From: JANNAV01 sp031384695
Lineage (GTDB): Bacteria > Pseudomonadota > Alphaproteobacteria > Rhodobacterales > Rhodobacteraceae
Direction of reading: 5' to 3'
Assembly: GCA_031384695.1 (NCBI GenBank)
Contig: JANNAV010000243.1
Coordinates: 1 to 17,433 of the forward strand
DNA length: 17,433 nucleotides
The notes under the pieces are model-generated. The model ran no database searches and had not been told where the DNA came from. It saw only the letters and a list, made by a program, of their open reading frames with translations. A program made the position numbers and the translations under genes. Shown one piece after another: positions 7,927 through 15,211 of the stretch (position 1 is its first letter; each line of letters starts with the position of its first letter).

Positions 7927-9969
7927 ATGGCCTATTTTCTGGGCGTCGATACCGGCGGCACCTATACCGATGCGGTGATCCTCGATGAGGCCGCCGATAC
8001 CGTCATCGGTTCGGCCAAATCGCTGACGACCCGCGCTGATCTGGCCTTGGGGATCGGCCGCGCGGTGGATGCAGCCCTTGCGGGCGCGGGGGTTGCCGCG
8101 CGCGATGTCGCCCTTGTCTCGCTGTCCACCACGCTTGCCACCAATGCGCTGGTGGAAGGGCAGGGTGGCCGGGTGGCGCTGGTGTTTATCGGTTTTGACG
8201 CCGAAGATCTGGAACGTGGCGGGTTGACCGAGGCCCTGAAGGGCGATCCGGTCCTGCGCGTCGCGGGCGGGCACAGCCATGCCGGCACCGAAGCCGCGCC
8301 CCTTGATCTTGCGACGCTCGAGGCTGATGTTGCTGCCCTCGGCCCGCAGGTGATGGGCTTTGCCGTCGCCGCCCGCTTTGCCACCCGCAACCCCGCGCAT
8401 GAGGTGGTGGTGCGCGATCTGATCCGCCGCGTCACCGCCCGCCCCGTCACCTGCTCGCATGAACTCTCCGCGCAACTGAACGGCCCCAAACGTGCGCTGA
8501 CCGCTGTGCTGAACGCCCGCCTGATCGGCATGATCGACCGTCTGGTCGCCGCCTGTGAGCGTCACCTTGCGGCCATCGGCATTGAAGCCCCGCTGATGGT
8601 GGTGCGCGGCGATGGCGCGCTGATCTCGGCGGCGATGGTGCGTGAACGCCCGATCGAAACCATCCTCTCCGGCCCCGCCGCCTCGATCGTCGGCGCGCGC
8701 TGGCTGACGGGGGCCGCAGACGCGCTGGTGTCCGATATCGGTGGCACCACCACCGATGTGGCCCTGTTGCGGGATGGCCTGCCGGAAATTGATCCGCAGG
8801 GTGCGCGCGTGGGCGGCTTTCGCACCATGGTCGAGGCGGTGGCGATGCGCACCACCGGCCTTGGCGGCGACAGCGAGGTGCACCTGATCACCGAGGGCCT
8901 CGATGGCGGCATGCGCCTCGGCCCCCGCCGCCTGATCCCGGTTTCCCTGCTGGCGGTCGATCACCCCGAGATGGTGCACGCAGCCCTCGACCGCGCCCTT
9001 TCCTTCGATGCGGTGGGCGAGCATGACGGCCGCTTTGTGGTGCCGATGGGGGCCACTGTCGCACAAATCGGCGGCCTCACCCCGCGCGAGGCTGCCCTGC
9101 TGATCCGCATCACCAAACCGATGCCGCTGAACCGGGCGCTCACCACCCGGCTGGAAGTGGCCGCAATGGAACGGCTGGTGGCGCGCGGCCTGGTGATGCT
9201 GGCGGGCGTCACCCCTTCGGATGCCAGCCACGTTCTGGGCGGGCTTGACGCCTGGGATGGTGTTGCCTCTGAGAAAGCCGTCCGCCTGCTCGCGCGCCGC
9301 CGCAACGGCAGCGGCGAACGCTTTGCCTCGGATCCCTCAGCCTTCGCCCAAACCATCATCGAACAGTTGACCGCCCAAACCGTCGATTGCCTGCTGGAAG
9401 CCGCCTTTGCCGAGGATGCGGCCTTTGACGGCGAAGACACCGATGCCCTCGCGCGCCACACCCTCACCCGCGCGGGCCTCTCACAGCATCGCGGCGTGGT
9501 TGAACTGACCGCCCGCCTTGGTGTGCCGGTGATCGGGCTGGGTGCCTCGGCCCCGGCCTATTACGGTGCAGTCGGCGCGCGCCTTGGCTGCCAGATGATC
9601 CTGCCCGAACACGCGGGCGTCGCCAATGCCATCGGCGCCGTGGTGGGCCAGATCAGCCAGCGCGCGCAAGCCCTGATCTCCAGCCCGGGTGCGGGTCGCT
9701 TCACCACCCACCTGCCGGATGGCCTGCACCACTACACCACCCGCGACGCCGCCATCGCCGCCGTCGAGGCCGCCCTCACCAATGACGCCACCGCCCGCGC
9801 CCGCGCCGCAGGTGCCGAAGACCTGCGCCTGACCAGCACCCGCGACATCCGCGAGGCGCAGGTCGAAGGCAGCGCGATGTTCATCGAGGCCACCATCACC
9901 GTCACCGCCTCGGGCCGCCCGCGCGTGGCCCACAGCGCAATCCCCGCCAGCCTTACGTTTTCCGCTTGA
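7927..9969 (+). CDS. Hydantoinase/oxoprolinase family protein, HyuA-type subunit
   Basis: The 680-residue protein carries both phosphate-binding motifs of the ASKHA-type Hydantoinase_A fold: GVDTGGTYTDAV at residues 6-17 and SDIGGTTTDVALL from residue 269. It also has SGPAASIVGARWL and the late GASAPAYYGAVGARLG segment. Family members cleave cyclic amides such as hydantoins or 5-oxoproline with ATP, or carboxylate ketones, normally together with a HyuB subunit. No hyuB is next to it here, so the reaction is unknown. The start is taken at ATG 7927, directly before the first strand of the fold, with AGGGGAT upstream; a frame starting at 7879 would add 16 unlikely residues. It follows rpoN by 93 bases on the same strand and ends 36 bases before the tRNA. 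Confidence 0.88.
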   Translation: MAYFLGVDTGGTYTDAVILDEAADTVIGSAKSLTTRADLALGIGRAVDAALAGAGVAARDVALVSLSTTLATNALVEGQGGRVALVFIGFDAEDLERGGLTEALKGDPVLRVAGGHSHAGTEAAPLDLATLEADVAALGPQVMGFAVAARFATRNPAHEVVVRDLIRRVTARPVTCSHELSAQLNGPKRALTAVLNARLIGMIDRLVAACERHLAAIGIEAPLMVVRGDGALISAAMVRERPIETILSGPAASIVGARWLTGAADALVSDIGGTTTDVALLRDGLPEIDPQGARVGGFRTMVEAVAMRTTGLGGDSEVHLITEGLDGGMRLGPRRLIPVSLLAVDHPEMVHAALDRALSFDAVGEHDGRFVVPMGATVAQIGGLTPREAALLIRITKPMPLNRALTTRLEVAAMERLVARGLVMLAGVTPSDASHVLGGLDAWDGVASEKAVRLLARRRNGSGERFASDPSAFAQTIIEQLTAQTVDCLLEAAFAEDAAFDGEDTDALARHTLTRAGLSQHRGVVELTARLGVPVIGLGASAPAYYGAVGARLGCQMILPEHAGVANAIGAVVGQISQRAQALISSPGAGRFTTHLPDGLHHYTTRDAAIAAVEAALTNDATARARAAGAEDLRLTSTRDIREAQVEGSAMFIEATITVTASGRPRVAHSAIPASLTFSA

Positions 9970-9994
9970 CGCCTTTCCCCCCCTCCACTACCCA
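9966..9994 (+). promoter_or_regulatory. Weak candidate promoter of the tRNA gene
   Basis: TTGACG at 9966-9971 overlaps the hyuA stop codon and is a good -35 match. Seventeen bases later TACCCA is only a poor -10 match. The spacing would place the transcript start just before the tRNA. Confidence 0.3.
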
Positions 9995-10005
9995 CCGCTC
10001 CCAAT

Positions 10006-10082
10006 GGCGAGGTAGCTCAGCTGGTTAGAGCACGCGACTCATAATCGCGGGGTCGAGGGTTCGAGTCCCTCTTTCGCCACCA
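10006..10082 (+). tRNA. tRNA with CAT anticodon, probably elongator tRNA-Met
   Basis: The 77-base gene folds as a complete cloverleaf. The acceptor stem is GGCGAGG with TTTCGCC, the D arm GCTC/GAGC, the anticodon stem CGCGA/TCGCG with loop CTCATAA, the variable loop GGGTC, and the T arm GAGGG/CCCTC with loop TTCGAGT. CCA is encoded. The first acceptor pair G-C, with no A1 mismatch, excludes initiator tRNA. The loop and variable region resemble E. coli elongator tRNA-Met. The CAT anticodon leaves tRNA-Ile2, modified to lysidine by TilS, as the alternative. Seven T follow at 10094-10100 and may aid termination, without a separate hairpin. Confidence 0.95.
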
Positions 10083-10136
10083 TTTATCCCCCCTTTTTTT
10101 CTGTTTCTTGCCTGATTTGCCTGACCGGCCCGATTG

Positions 10137-10152
10137 CGGCACTCCACTTGCC
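10137..10152 (+). promoter_or_regulatory. Candidate sigma-54 (-24/-12) promoter
   Basis: CGGCACTCCACTTGCC has the invariant GG-N10-GC spacing and matches GGCAC and TTGC of the sigma-54 consensus. Transcription would start near 10163 and run toward the transporter operon. Against it, the TTGC half is also the first arm of a hairpin in the repeated element, and the second element copy does not keep the GGCAC half. Confidence 0.3.
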
Positions 10153-10224
10153 CAGACGGCCTCCGGCCTAATGGGCAACGAACACGAGCAAACGCGCCAT
10201 CGGGCACGTTTCCAGATCGGTTCG
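10149..10224. repeat. Two-hairpin intergenic element, copy 1
   Basis: Hairpin 1 has outer arms TTGCCC (10149-10154) and GGGCAA (10173-10178) around a GGCC-TCC-GGCC core. Hairpin 2 has arms CGAAC, CGA and AAACGCGCC (from 10179) pairing with GGCACGTTT, TCG and GTTCG (to 10224), with tetraloop ATCG, an internal loop GC/CCAGA, a bulged A and one C-A mismatch. Direct sequence similarity to copy 2 extends over about 10162-10228. Confidence 0.75.
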
Positions 10225-10457
10225 CGGCGCATAATCCCGAAAGACGCTTTTGGTTCCACCAAATCCCACCTTGCTCCAACAGCATGAAATCGCCGCTTCG
10301 CATTGGTTTCACGCAGATCAGCAGTGCCTTGACGTGGATTTTGGCACTTTGCGATGCCGGCAGGGGCTACCCCTCGGACCAACGCTATTCTAGGCTGGCG
10401 CAACACACGGCCCAACATGGCCCAATCTGGTGCCGTACGCCAAACGCACTAAAACCC

Positions 10458-10480
10458 GCCGGGGGCGTCAGATGCCCGGC
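10458..10480 (+). other. Hairpin in the leader of the binding-protein gene
   Basis: GCCGGG (10458-10463) can pair with CCCGGC (10475-10480). The hairpin lies 10 bases before the AAGGGAG ribosome binding site, so it could tune translation or mRNA stability. It may also be chance in GC-rich DNA. Confidence 0.3.
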
Positions 10481-10504
10481 CATTGAAACCAAGGGAGTCA
10501 GACC

Positions 10505-11557
10505 GTGATCACCAAAACCCAGACCGCGCTTTCGCTGCTTTTGCTGTCCGGCATGGCGCAGACAGCCACCGCCGAAGAGATCAACGCGCTGGTCTGGTGC
10601 GATCACTCCGACCCCGCCCTGATCGCGCCCTTCGAGGCCGCAACCGGCATCAAGGTGAACCTCAAGGAATACGAAGGCACCGCCGCGGGCCTCGCTATCC
10701 TCGATCAGTCGCAACCCGGCGATTGGGACGTGCTGGTGATCGACGCGGTGGATGTGGGCCGCGCCGTCGATCTGGGCCTGCTCGCCGAACTCCCCGCCGA
10801 CAAACTGGCCACCGCCGATTTTTTTCCCGAGCTGGTGATGGCCGATGCCAACACAAGGGACGGCAAAACCTATGCCGTCACCGAGAAATTCGGCTACAAC
10901 ACCATTGCCTTCGATAAAACCAAGGTCGATCCGGCAGATATGGAGGATATGGCCACCCTGATGTCGGGCAAATACAATGGCCGCATAGCGATCTATGATT
11001 ACTACCTGCCGGTGCTTGGCCTGCTGCAAGTGGCTGCGGGCGGCAAAACCGCCGAGATGACGGCGGCCTCATTGGCCTCGCTGCAAGACCCGCTGATGAA
11101 GCTCAAAGCCGCGTCGAAATCGGTGGGCGATGTGGTGGCCTCGCAAACCGCCCTTGCGACGGGCGAGGTTGATGTGCTGGTCGGCGGTGGCGAATGGCTC
11201 ACGGCAGTTCTGGCAACCGAGAACCCCAATCTCGATTGGACAATCCCCAAACAAGGCGCTCTGCGCTGGGCGCAATCGCTGGCGGTTCTGGACTCCAGCA
11301 CCAAGAAAGACGCAGCCCTGCAATTCGTGAATTACATCACCAGCCCCGAGGGGCAGGCGTTGCTTGCAACCTCGGCCTGCTATTGGGGCATGCCCGCCAA
11401 TGCCAAAGCGGGTGATGTGCTGACGCCTGCGCAAAAGACGGTTCTGCGCTGGGACAGCCAGCCCGAATACCTCGCCCGCAGCCAGCTTTATCCGGTGCCC
11501 GATGCCGCACTTGATACCGCGATGCAGGATATGTGGACAGCGATGCTGCAAAACTGA
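10505..11557 (+). CDS. ABC transporter periplasmic binding protein, PotD/extracellular solute-binding family
   Basis: This is the ligand-capturing part of the importer encoded by the next three genes. The 350-residue product starts at GTG with AAGGGAG 8 bases upstream. It has a signal peptide with a leucine-rich core (residues 8-16) and a probable cleavage after ATA at residue 23. The mature protein follows the PotD layout, for example PKQGALRWAQSLAVL near the C-terminal third. E. coli PotD has PKEGGIFWMDSLAI at this place, where Asp257 binds the polyamine amine; here the residue is Gln. Two mature cysteines, Cys32 and one in SACYWG, might form a disulfide. The family also covers importers of other amines and small organic acids, so the ligand is open. 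Confidence 0.88.
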   Translation: MITKTQTALSLLLLSGMAQTATAEEINALVWCDHSDPALIAPFEAATGIKVNLKEYEGTAAGLAILDQSQPGDWDVLVIDAVDVGRAVDLGLLAELPADKLATADFFPELVMADANTRDGKTYAVTEKFGYNTIAFDKTKVDPADMEDMATLMSGKYNGRIAIYDYYLPVLGLLQVAAGGKTAEMTAASLASLQDPLMKLKAASKSVGDVVASQTALATGEVDVLVGGGEWLTAVLATENPNLDWTIPKQGALRWAQSLAVLDSSTKKDAALQFVNYITSPEGQALLATSACYWGMPANAKAGDVLTPAQKTVLRWDSQPEYLARSQLYPVPDAALDTAMQDMWTAMLQN

Positions 11558-11570
11558 CAGGATCAGGGGG

Positions 11571-12428
11571 GTGAGCACCGCCGCTCGAACCGAGCGCCGC
11601 CGCGCTCTAGGCCTCGTAGCCCCCGCACTTCTGTGGGTGCTCGCGTTCTTCGTGCTGCCCTTCCTTGTCATGGCGGCCATGAGCCTTGCCCGCCTTGAGG
11701 GCCGCACCATCGTGGGCGGCCTGTCCGCCCACAACTACATCCGCTTTTTCACTGACCCCTCGCTGCTCAAGGGCCTGTTTGTCTCGCTGGAAATCACCGC
11801 AATCGTGACGGTGATTTCGGTCTTACTCGCCTATCCGCTGGCTTGGATCATCGCCATCCGAGTGCCCGCCCGGTTCCAACGGCTGGCCCTGATGCTGGCC
11901 GTACTGCCGTTCTGGACATCTTATGTGGTGCGCTCCTATGCTTGGCTGCTGGTGCTGGGCCAGAACGGCGTGATCAACAAGACCCTGCTGGCCTTGGGCG
12001 CGATAGCCGAGCCGCTGCAAATCGCTTCCACCCGCAGCGCCACCGTGATCGGCTTCGTGCATTTCTTCGTCATGCTGCTGACCCTCACGATCTATGCCAA
12101 CCTGATCCAGCTATCGCCCAACTATGCCCGCGCCGCCGCCGATCTGGGGGCCTCGGCTTTCGCCACCTTCCGCCATGTCATCCTGCCGCTGACCTTGCCC
12201 GGCGTGGTGACCGGCGCCTTCCTGACCTTCGTTCTTTGCATCGGCGATTATATCACGCCGCAAATCCTTGGCGGCAACAACGAGCTGACCCTGCCGCAAC
12301 TGATCATGCTGCAACTGGGGCGGCGCGGTGATTTCCCGATGGCCTCGGCGATGTCGGTCATCCTGATGGCGGTGGTCACGCTGGCCTATTTCGCCTGCGC
12401 CCGCTGGCTGAAACTGGACCGGCTATAG
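11571..12428 (+). CDS. ABC transporter permease, PotB-like
   Basis: This inner-membrane subunit of the importer has 285 residues and about six membrane segments; the first, APALLWVLAFFVLPFLVM, starts at about residue 17. The EAA loop that contacts the ATPase is recognisable as YARAAADLGASAFATFRHVILPLTLPGV. The GTG at 11571 is chosen because it gives a short basic N-terminus (ARTERRR) before the first helix and has AGGA 8 bases upstream. An in-frame ATG at 11502 would add 23 unlikely Cys- and Arg-rich residues inside the previous gene. It starts 13 bases after the binding-protein stop codon and pairs with the second permease. Confidence 0.92.
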   Translation: MSTAARTERRRALGLVAPALLWVLAFFVLPFLVMAAMSLARLEGRTIVGGLSAHNYIRFFTDPSLLKGLFVSLEITAIVTVISVLLAYPLAWIIAIRVPARFQRLALMLAVLPFWTSYVVRSYAWLLVLGQNGVINKTLLALGAIAEPLQIASTRSATVIGFVHFFVMLLTLTIYANLIQLSPNYARAAADLGASAFATFRHVILPLTLPGVVTGAFLTFVLCIGDYITPQILGGNNELTLPQLIMLQLGRRGDFPMASAMSVILMAVVTLAYFACARWLKLDRL

Positions 12429-12429
12429 C

Positions 12430-13203
12430 ATGGGACGCGCGCTCACCTGGGCCTACCTCGCCACCCTTTATGGCTTCATCTTCCTGCCGGTCGCAATGCT
12501 GGTGCTGTTCTCGTTTCAGGATGGCCGCCTGCCGGTGCCGCCATTCAAGGGCCCGACGCTGAAATGGTACAAGGCGGTCCTCGGCGATGGCGATCTGATG
12601 GCCGCCCTTGGCCATTCCTTCGCGGTTTCCCTCGCCTCCTCGGCCATCGCTTTGCTGCTGGGCTTTCTCGCGGCCCACGCGCTGGCCCGCTATCGCCTGC
12701 CGGGGTCGGCGCTGTTGCGCGGGCTGCTGATCGCCCCGATGACCACCTCGTACCTGATCATCGCCCTTGGCCTGTTGACCGTGTTCAACCGGATCGGCCT
12801 GCCGCCCTCCCTGCTTGCCACCGGCATCGGCCATGTGGTGATCAACCTACCCTTATGTTTCGCCATCATCTATGCCGCCATGGGCGATCATCAGCAAAAC
12901 GCCGAGCGCGCCGCCCGTGATCTGGGGGCAAGCGAGGTCCGCGTGCTGTGGCTGATCTCTGCCCCCATGCTGGCCCCGCCGCTGCTGGCCGCCTTTTTCC
13001 TTTCCGTCACCTTCAGTTGGGACGAGTTCATCATCGCCTTCCTGCTCACCCGCTTTGATGTCACCCTGCCGGTCGAGATCTGGTCGATGCTGCGCTCGGG
13101 CCTGTCGCCCAAAACCAACGCCATAGGCTCTCTGGTGTTCATCGTTTCCGTCACCGTGCTGCTGGTGATGGAGTTCACCGTGTTCCGAAAGGCCCGCAAA
13201 TGA
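12430..13203 (+). CDS. ABC transporter permease, PotC-like
   Basis: This second inner-membrane subunit has 257 residues and about six membrane segments; the first is AYLATLYGFIFLPVAMLVLFS at residues 8-28 without the last few. Its EAA loop reads AERAARDLGASEVRVLWLIS. The ATG lies one base after the TAG of the first permease and no strong ribosome binding site is visible, so translational coupling is likely. The closing segment TVLLVMEFTVFRKARK ends in basic residues on the cytoplasmic side. Its ATGA overlap with the ATPase gene supports a single transcript. Confidence 0.93.
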   Translation: MGRALTWAYLATLYGFIFLPVAMLVLFSFQDGRLPVPPFKGPTLKWYKAVLGDGDLMAALGHSFAVSLASSAIALLLGFLAAHALARYRLPGSALLRGLLIAPMTTSYLIIALGLLTVFNRIGLPPSLLATGIGHVVINLPLCFAIIYAAMGDHQQNAERAARDLGASEVRVLWLISAPMLAPPLLAAFFLSVTFSWDEFIIAFLLTRFDVTLPVEIWSMLRSGLSPKTNAIGSLVFIVSVTVLLVMEFTVFRKARK

Positions 13204-14225
13204 CCGCCGATATGTCAATCCGCGCCGTTTCCCACCGTTTTGGCAGCTTCACCGCCCTGCAATCGGTCACCCTCGACATTGCCGCGGGCGAGTTTATCGT
13301 GCTCCTCGGCCCTTCGGGCTGCGGCAAAACCACCCTTCTGTCGATCCTCGGCGGCTTTCTGACGCCCTCCGCAGGGCAAATCCTGATCGGTGGGCGCGAC
13401 CAAACCCATGTCGCCCCCAAAGACCGCCCCACCACCACGATGTTTCAGGATTACGCCCTTTTCCCGCACATGACCCTGCTCGATAATGTCGGGTTCGGGC
13501 TGCGGATGCGCGGCCAGAACCGCACCACGCGCGACGCGAAGGCGCGGCAGATGCTGGCGACGGTCGGCCTCGATGGCAAATCAAACGCGAAGCCCCACGA
13601 ACTATCCGGTGGCCAGCGCCAACGCGTGGCCCTCGCCCGCGCGCTGGCCGTCGATCCCGATGTGCTGCTGCTTGATGAACCGCTGGGCGCGCTCGATCTG
13701 AAACTGCGCCGCCAGATGCAGGACGAGCTGAAGGCGATCCAGCGCCGCATCGGCACCACCTTCGTGCATGTGACCCATGATCAGGAAGAGGCGATGGCGG
13801 TGGCCGACCGCATCGTGGTGATGAACGCAGGCCGCATCGAGGATGTGGGGCCCCCCCAGCGCATCTACCTTGCCCCCGCCACCCTGTTCACCGCAACCTT
13901 CATGGGCGAGATCAATCTGATCCCCGCCACGGCCACCGCAACCGGGGTCACCACCGCCTTGGGCGATCTGGCCATCACGGCACCCGGCAGCGGCCCGCAT
14001 ACCCTGTGCCTGCGCCCCGAAAGCCTTGGTCTTGCCGGTGCCATCGCCCTCGGCTCCGCCCGTCTGCTCGATGCCGCGTTCTTTGGCACCCACCACCGCT
14101 GCCACTTCGCGCCTGAAGCAGCCCCCGACTTGACGCTGATCGCCCATCTGTCACAATCCGGCCACCCCGAGATCGGCTCCGTCCACGCCCTTTTCGCCAG
14201 CTCAATCGTGGTGTTGCCCGCATGA
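13200..14225 (+). CDS. ABC transporter ATP-binding protein, PotA-like
   Basis: This subunit hydrolyses ATP to power the importer, binding the permease EAA loops on the cytoplasmic side. The 341 residues show Walker A GPSGCGKTT (38-46), the Q-loop in MFQDYALFPH (81-90), the signature LSGGQ (135-139), Walker B VLLLDE (155-160) and the H-loop His193. The C-terminal 110 residues or so form a TOBE-like domain (LCLRPESLGL), typical of the polyamine/iron/molybdate type of importer and often regulatory. The start codon overlaps the preceding stop as ATGA, and its own end overlaps the next gene the same way. Confidence 0.96.
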   Translation: MTADMSIRAVSHRFGSFTALQSVTLDIAAGEFIVLLGPSGCGKTTLLSILGGFLTPSAGQILIGGRDQTHVAPKDRPTTTMFQDYALFPHMTLLDNVGFGLRMRGQNRTTRDAKARQMLATVGLDGKSNAKPHELSGGQRQRVALARALAVDPDVLLLDEPLGALDLKLRRQMQDELKAIQRRIGTTFVHVTHDQEEAMAVADRIVVMNAGRIEDVGPPQRIYLAPATLFTATFMGEINLIPATATATGVTTALGDLAITAPGSGPHTLCLRPESLGLAGAIALGSARLLDAAFFGTHHRCHFAPEAAPDLTLIAHLSQSGHPEIGSVHALFASSIVVLPA

Positions 14226-14956
14226 TCACTTCCCCGCCGCAAGACTGGTATCGCATCCGGCCGCAATCCGATGGCGTAACCTGGATCGACGAGCCGCACA
14301 TCCTCGAGTTTTACCGCTGCAACCTCTGGCACGTCCGGGGCCGCGATCGCGATATGTTGGTGGACAGCGGCATGGGTGTGGTGCCCCTGCGCCAATGGGT
14401 GCCGCTGCTGACCGAACGCCCGTTGGATGCCGTCGCCTCTCACACCCATTTTGACCACATCGGCGCGCATCACGAATTTCCCTGCCGCCTTTGCCACGCC
14501 GCCGAAGCGCCCCTGCTGGCCGCCCCCACCCGCGCCAATACCTTCGCCGACAAATACGTGACCGACGCGATCTTTACCCAATTGCCGCCGGTGCCCTATC
14601 AGGCCGCGACCTATGCCGTCAAAGCCGCCCCCGCCACCCGCATCCTGCAAGACCACGATGTCATCGACCTTGGCGACCGGCATTTCGAGGTGATCCACAC
14701 TCCCGGCCACTCGCCCGGTGGCATCGCCCTGTGGGAGGCGGCAACCGGCATCCTGTTTTCCGGCGATATCGTCTATGACGGCGAACTGATCGAAGGCAGC
14801 ACGCCGCAGGAACAAACCGATTATCACCGCTCGATGACCCGGCTTTACGATCTGCCGGTGCGCATCGTGCACGGCGGCCATTTCCCAAGCTATTCCGGCC
14901 CCCGCCACCGCCAGATCATCCGCGACTGGCTGGATACCAAAGAAGCCACCGGTTAA
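14222..14956 (+). CDS. MBL-fold metallo-hydrolase, last gene of the transporter operon
   Basis: The 244-residue protein has the full metal-ligand set of the metallo-beta-lactamase fold: HTHFDH (74-79), His163 in TPGHSPGG, Asp182 in FSGDIVYDG and His220 in VHGGH. The family includes glyoxalase II, lactonases and other dinuclear zinc or iron hydrolases. No signal peptide is visible, so it should act in the cytoplasm. The ATGA overlap with the ATPase gene shows that it is part of the import operon. The natural inference is that it hydrolyses the imported compound or a product of it, for example a thioester, lactone or amide. The sequence alone does not tell which. Confidence 0.9.
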   Translation: MITSPPQDWYRIRPQSDGVTWIDEPHILEFYRCNLWHVRGRDRDMLVDSGMGVVPLRQWVPLLTERPLDAVASHTHFDHIGAHHEFPCRLCHAAEAPLLAAPTRANTFADKYVTDAIFTQLPPVPYQAATYAVKAAPATRILQDHDVIDLGDRHFEVIHTPGHSPGGIALWEAATGILFSGDIVYDGELIEGSTPQEQTDYHRSMTRLYDLPVRIVHGGHFPSYSGPRHRQIIRDWLDTKEATG

Positions 14957-15008
14957 ATCCGCCCGAGTTTTGACAGAAACCGCTGCTCCCCTTCTGTTTC
15001 TCTTGTCG

Positions 15009-15028
15009 GATTTGATTTAAATCAAATC
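15009..15028. promoter_or_regulatory. Perfect 20-bp palindrome with an FNR/CRP-type box
   Basis: GATTTGATTTAAATCAAATC is its own reverse complement. Its core TTGAT-TTAA-ATCAA (15012-15025) is an exact match to the FNR-family consensus recognised by FnrL, Dnr and Nnr proteins. It is an AT-rich island in GC-rich DNA. It lies downstream of both flanking convergent genes, so no annotated gene start is nearby and no good -10 hexamer was found at the expected distance. Confidence 0.55.
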
Positions 15029-15124
15029 AGACCGCGCCTGCCTGCCCCGGAAGGCGCGTAGTCACGCACCAGCCAGACAGGCGCTACCTGATTTTGCCCA
15101 CTGCCCGGATATGCTGATAACCCC

Positions 15125-15200
15125 TTGGCTAATGGCATTCGGCCTTATAGCCAACGAACCGAGCAAACGCGCCATCAGGCGCGTTTCCAGATCGGTTCGT
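15125..15200. repeat. Two-hairpin intergenic element, copy 2
   Basis: Hairpin 1 has outer arms TTGGCT (15125-15130) and AGCCAA (15149-15154). Hairpin 2 pairs ACGAACCGA and AAACGCGCC (15154-15173) with GGCGCGTTT and TCGGTTCGT (15178-15200), perfectly apart from an internal loop GC/CCAGA, and has the loop ATCA. Similarity to copy 1 covers about 15139-15204. The element ends 11 bases from the stop codon of the TIGR03032 gene. Confidence 0.75.
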
Positions 15201-15211
15201 GGCACTCCGCC

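Larger units (their letters stand above)
10083..10504. other. Gene-free region upstream of the transporter operon
   Basis: No credible protein gene lies in these 422 bases. From left to right they hold the T-run after the tRNA, a -24/-12-like sequence (10137-10152), copy 1 of the two-hairpin element (10149-10224), a TTGACG -35-like hexamer at 10329-10334 without a good -10, a small AGGGG-CTA-CCCCT hairpin (10362-10374), a leader hairpin (10458-10480) and the ribosome binding site of the binding-protein gene. Confidence 0.6.
14957..15211. other. Structured intergenic region between convergent genes
   Basis: No protein gene is seen here. The region holds a weak ACAGAA/TTCTGT inverted repeat (14973-14997), a 20-bp palindrome (15009-15028), a 7-bp hairpin CGCGCCT/AGGCGCG (15033-15058) and copy 2 of the two-hairpin element. 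No classical hairpin plus T-run terminator was found for either gene. Confidence 0.6.

Noticed and set aside
7627..9231. Minus-strand open frame of 534 codons
   Set aside because: It is antisense to hyuA and the end of rpoN, both of which have clear family motifs; the product is His/Gln/Gly-rich with no recognisable domain.
10006..10082. Initiator tRNA-fMet for the CAT anticodon gene
   Set aside because: The first acceptor pair is G-C, whereas initiators have an unpaired first base, and the anticodon stem lacks the three consecutive G-C pairs typical of initiators.
10017..10418. Minus-strand open frames ending in an RDSNPRPRDYESRALTS-like peptide
   Set aside because: The ending is the reverse-strand translation of the tRNA gene, a known false protein, and no family or ribosome binding site supports the rest.
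13865..14908. Minus-strand open frame of 347 codons
   Set aside because: It is antisense to the ATPase and MBL genes, whose complete motif sets and ATGA overlaps show that the plus strand is coding.
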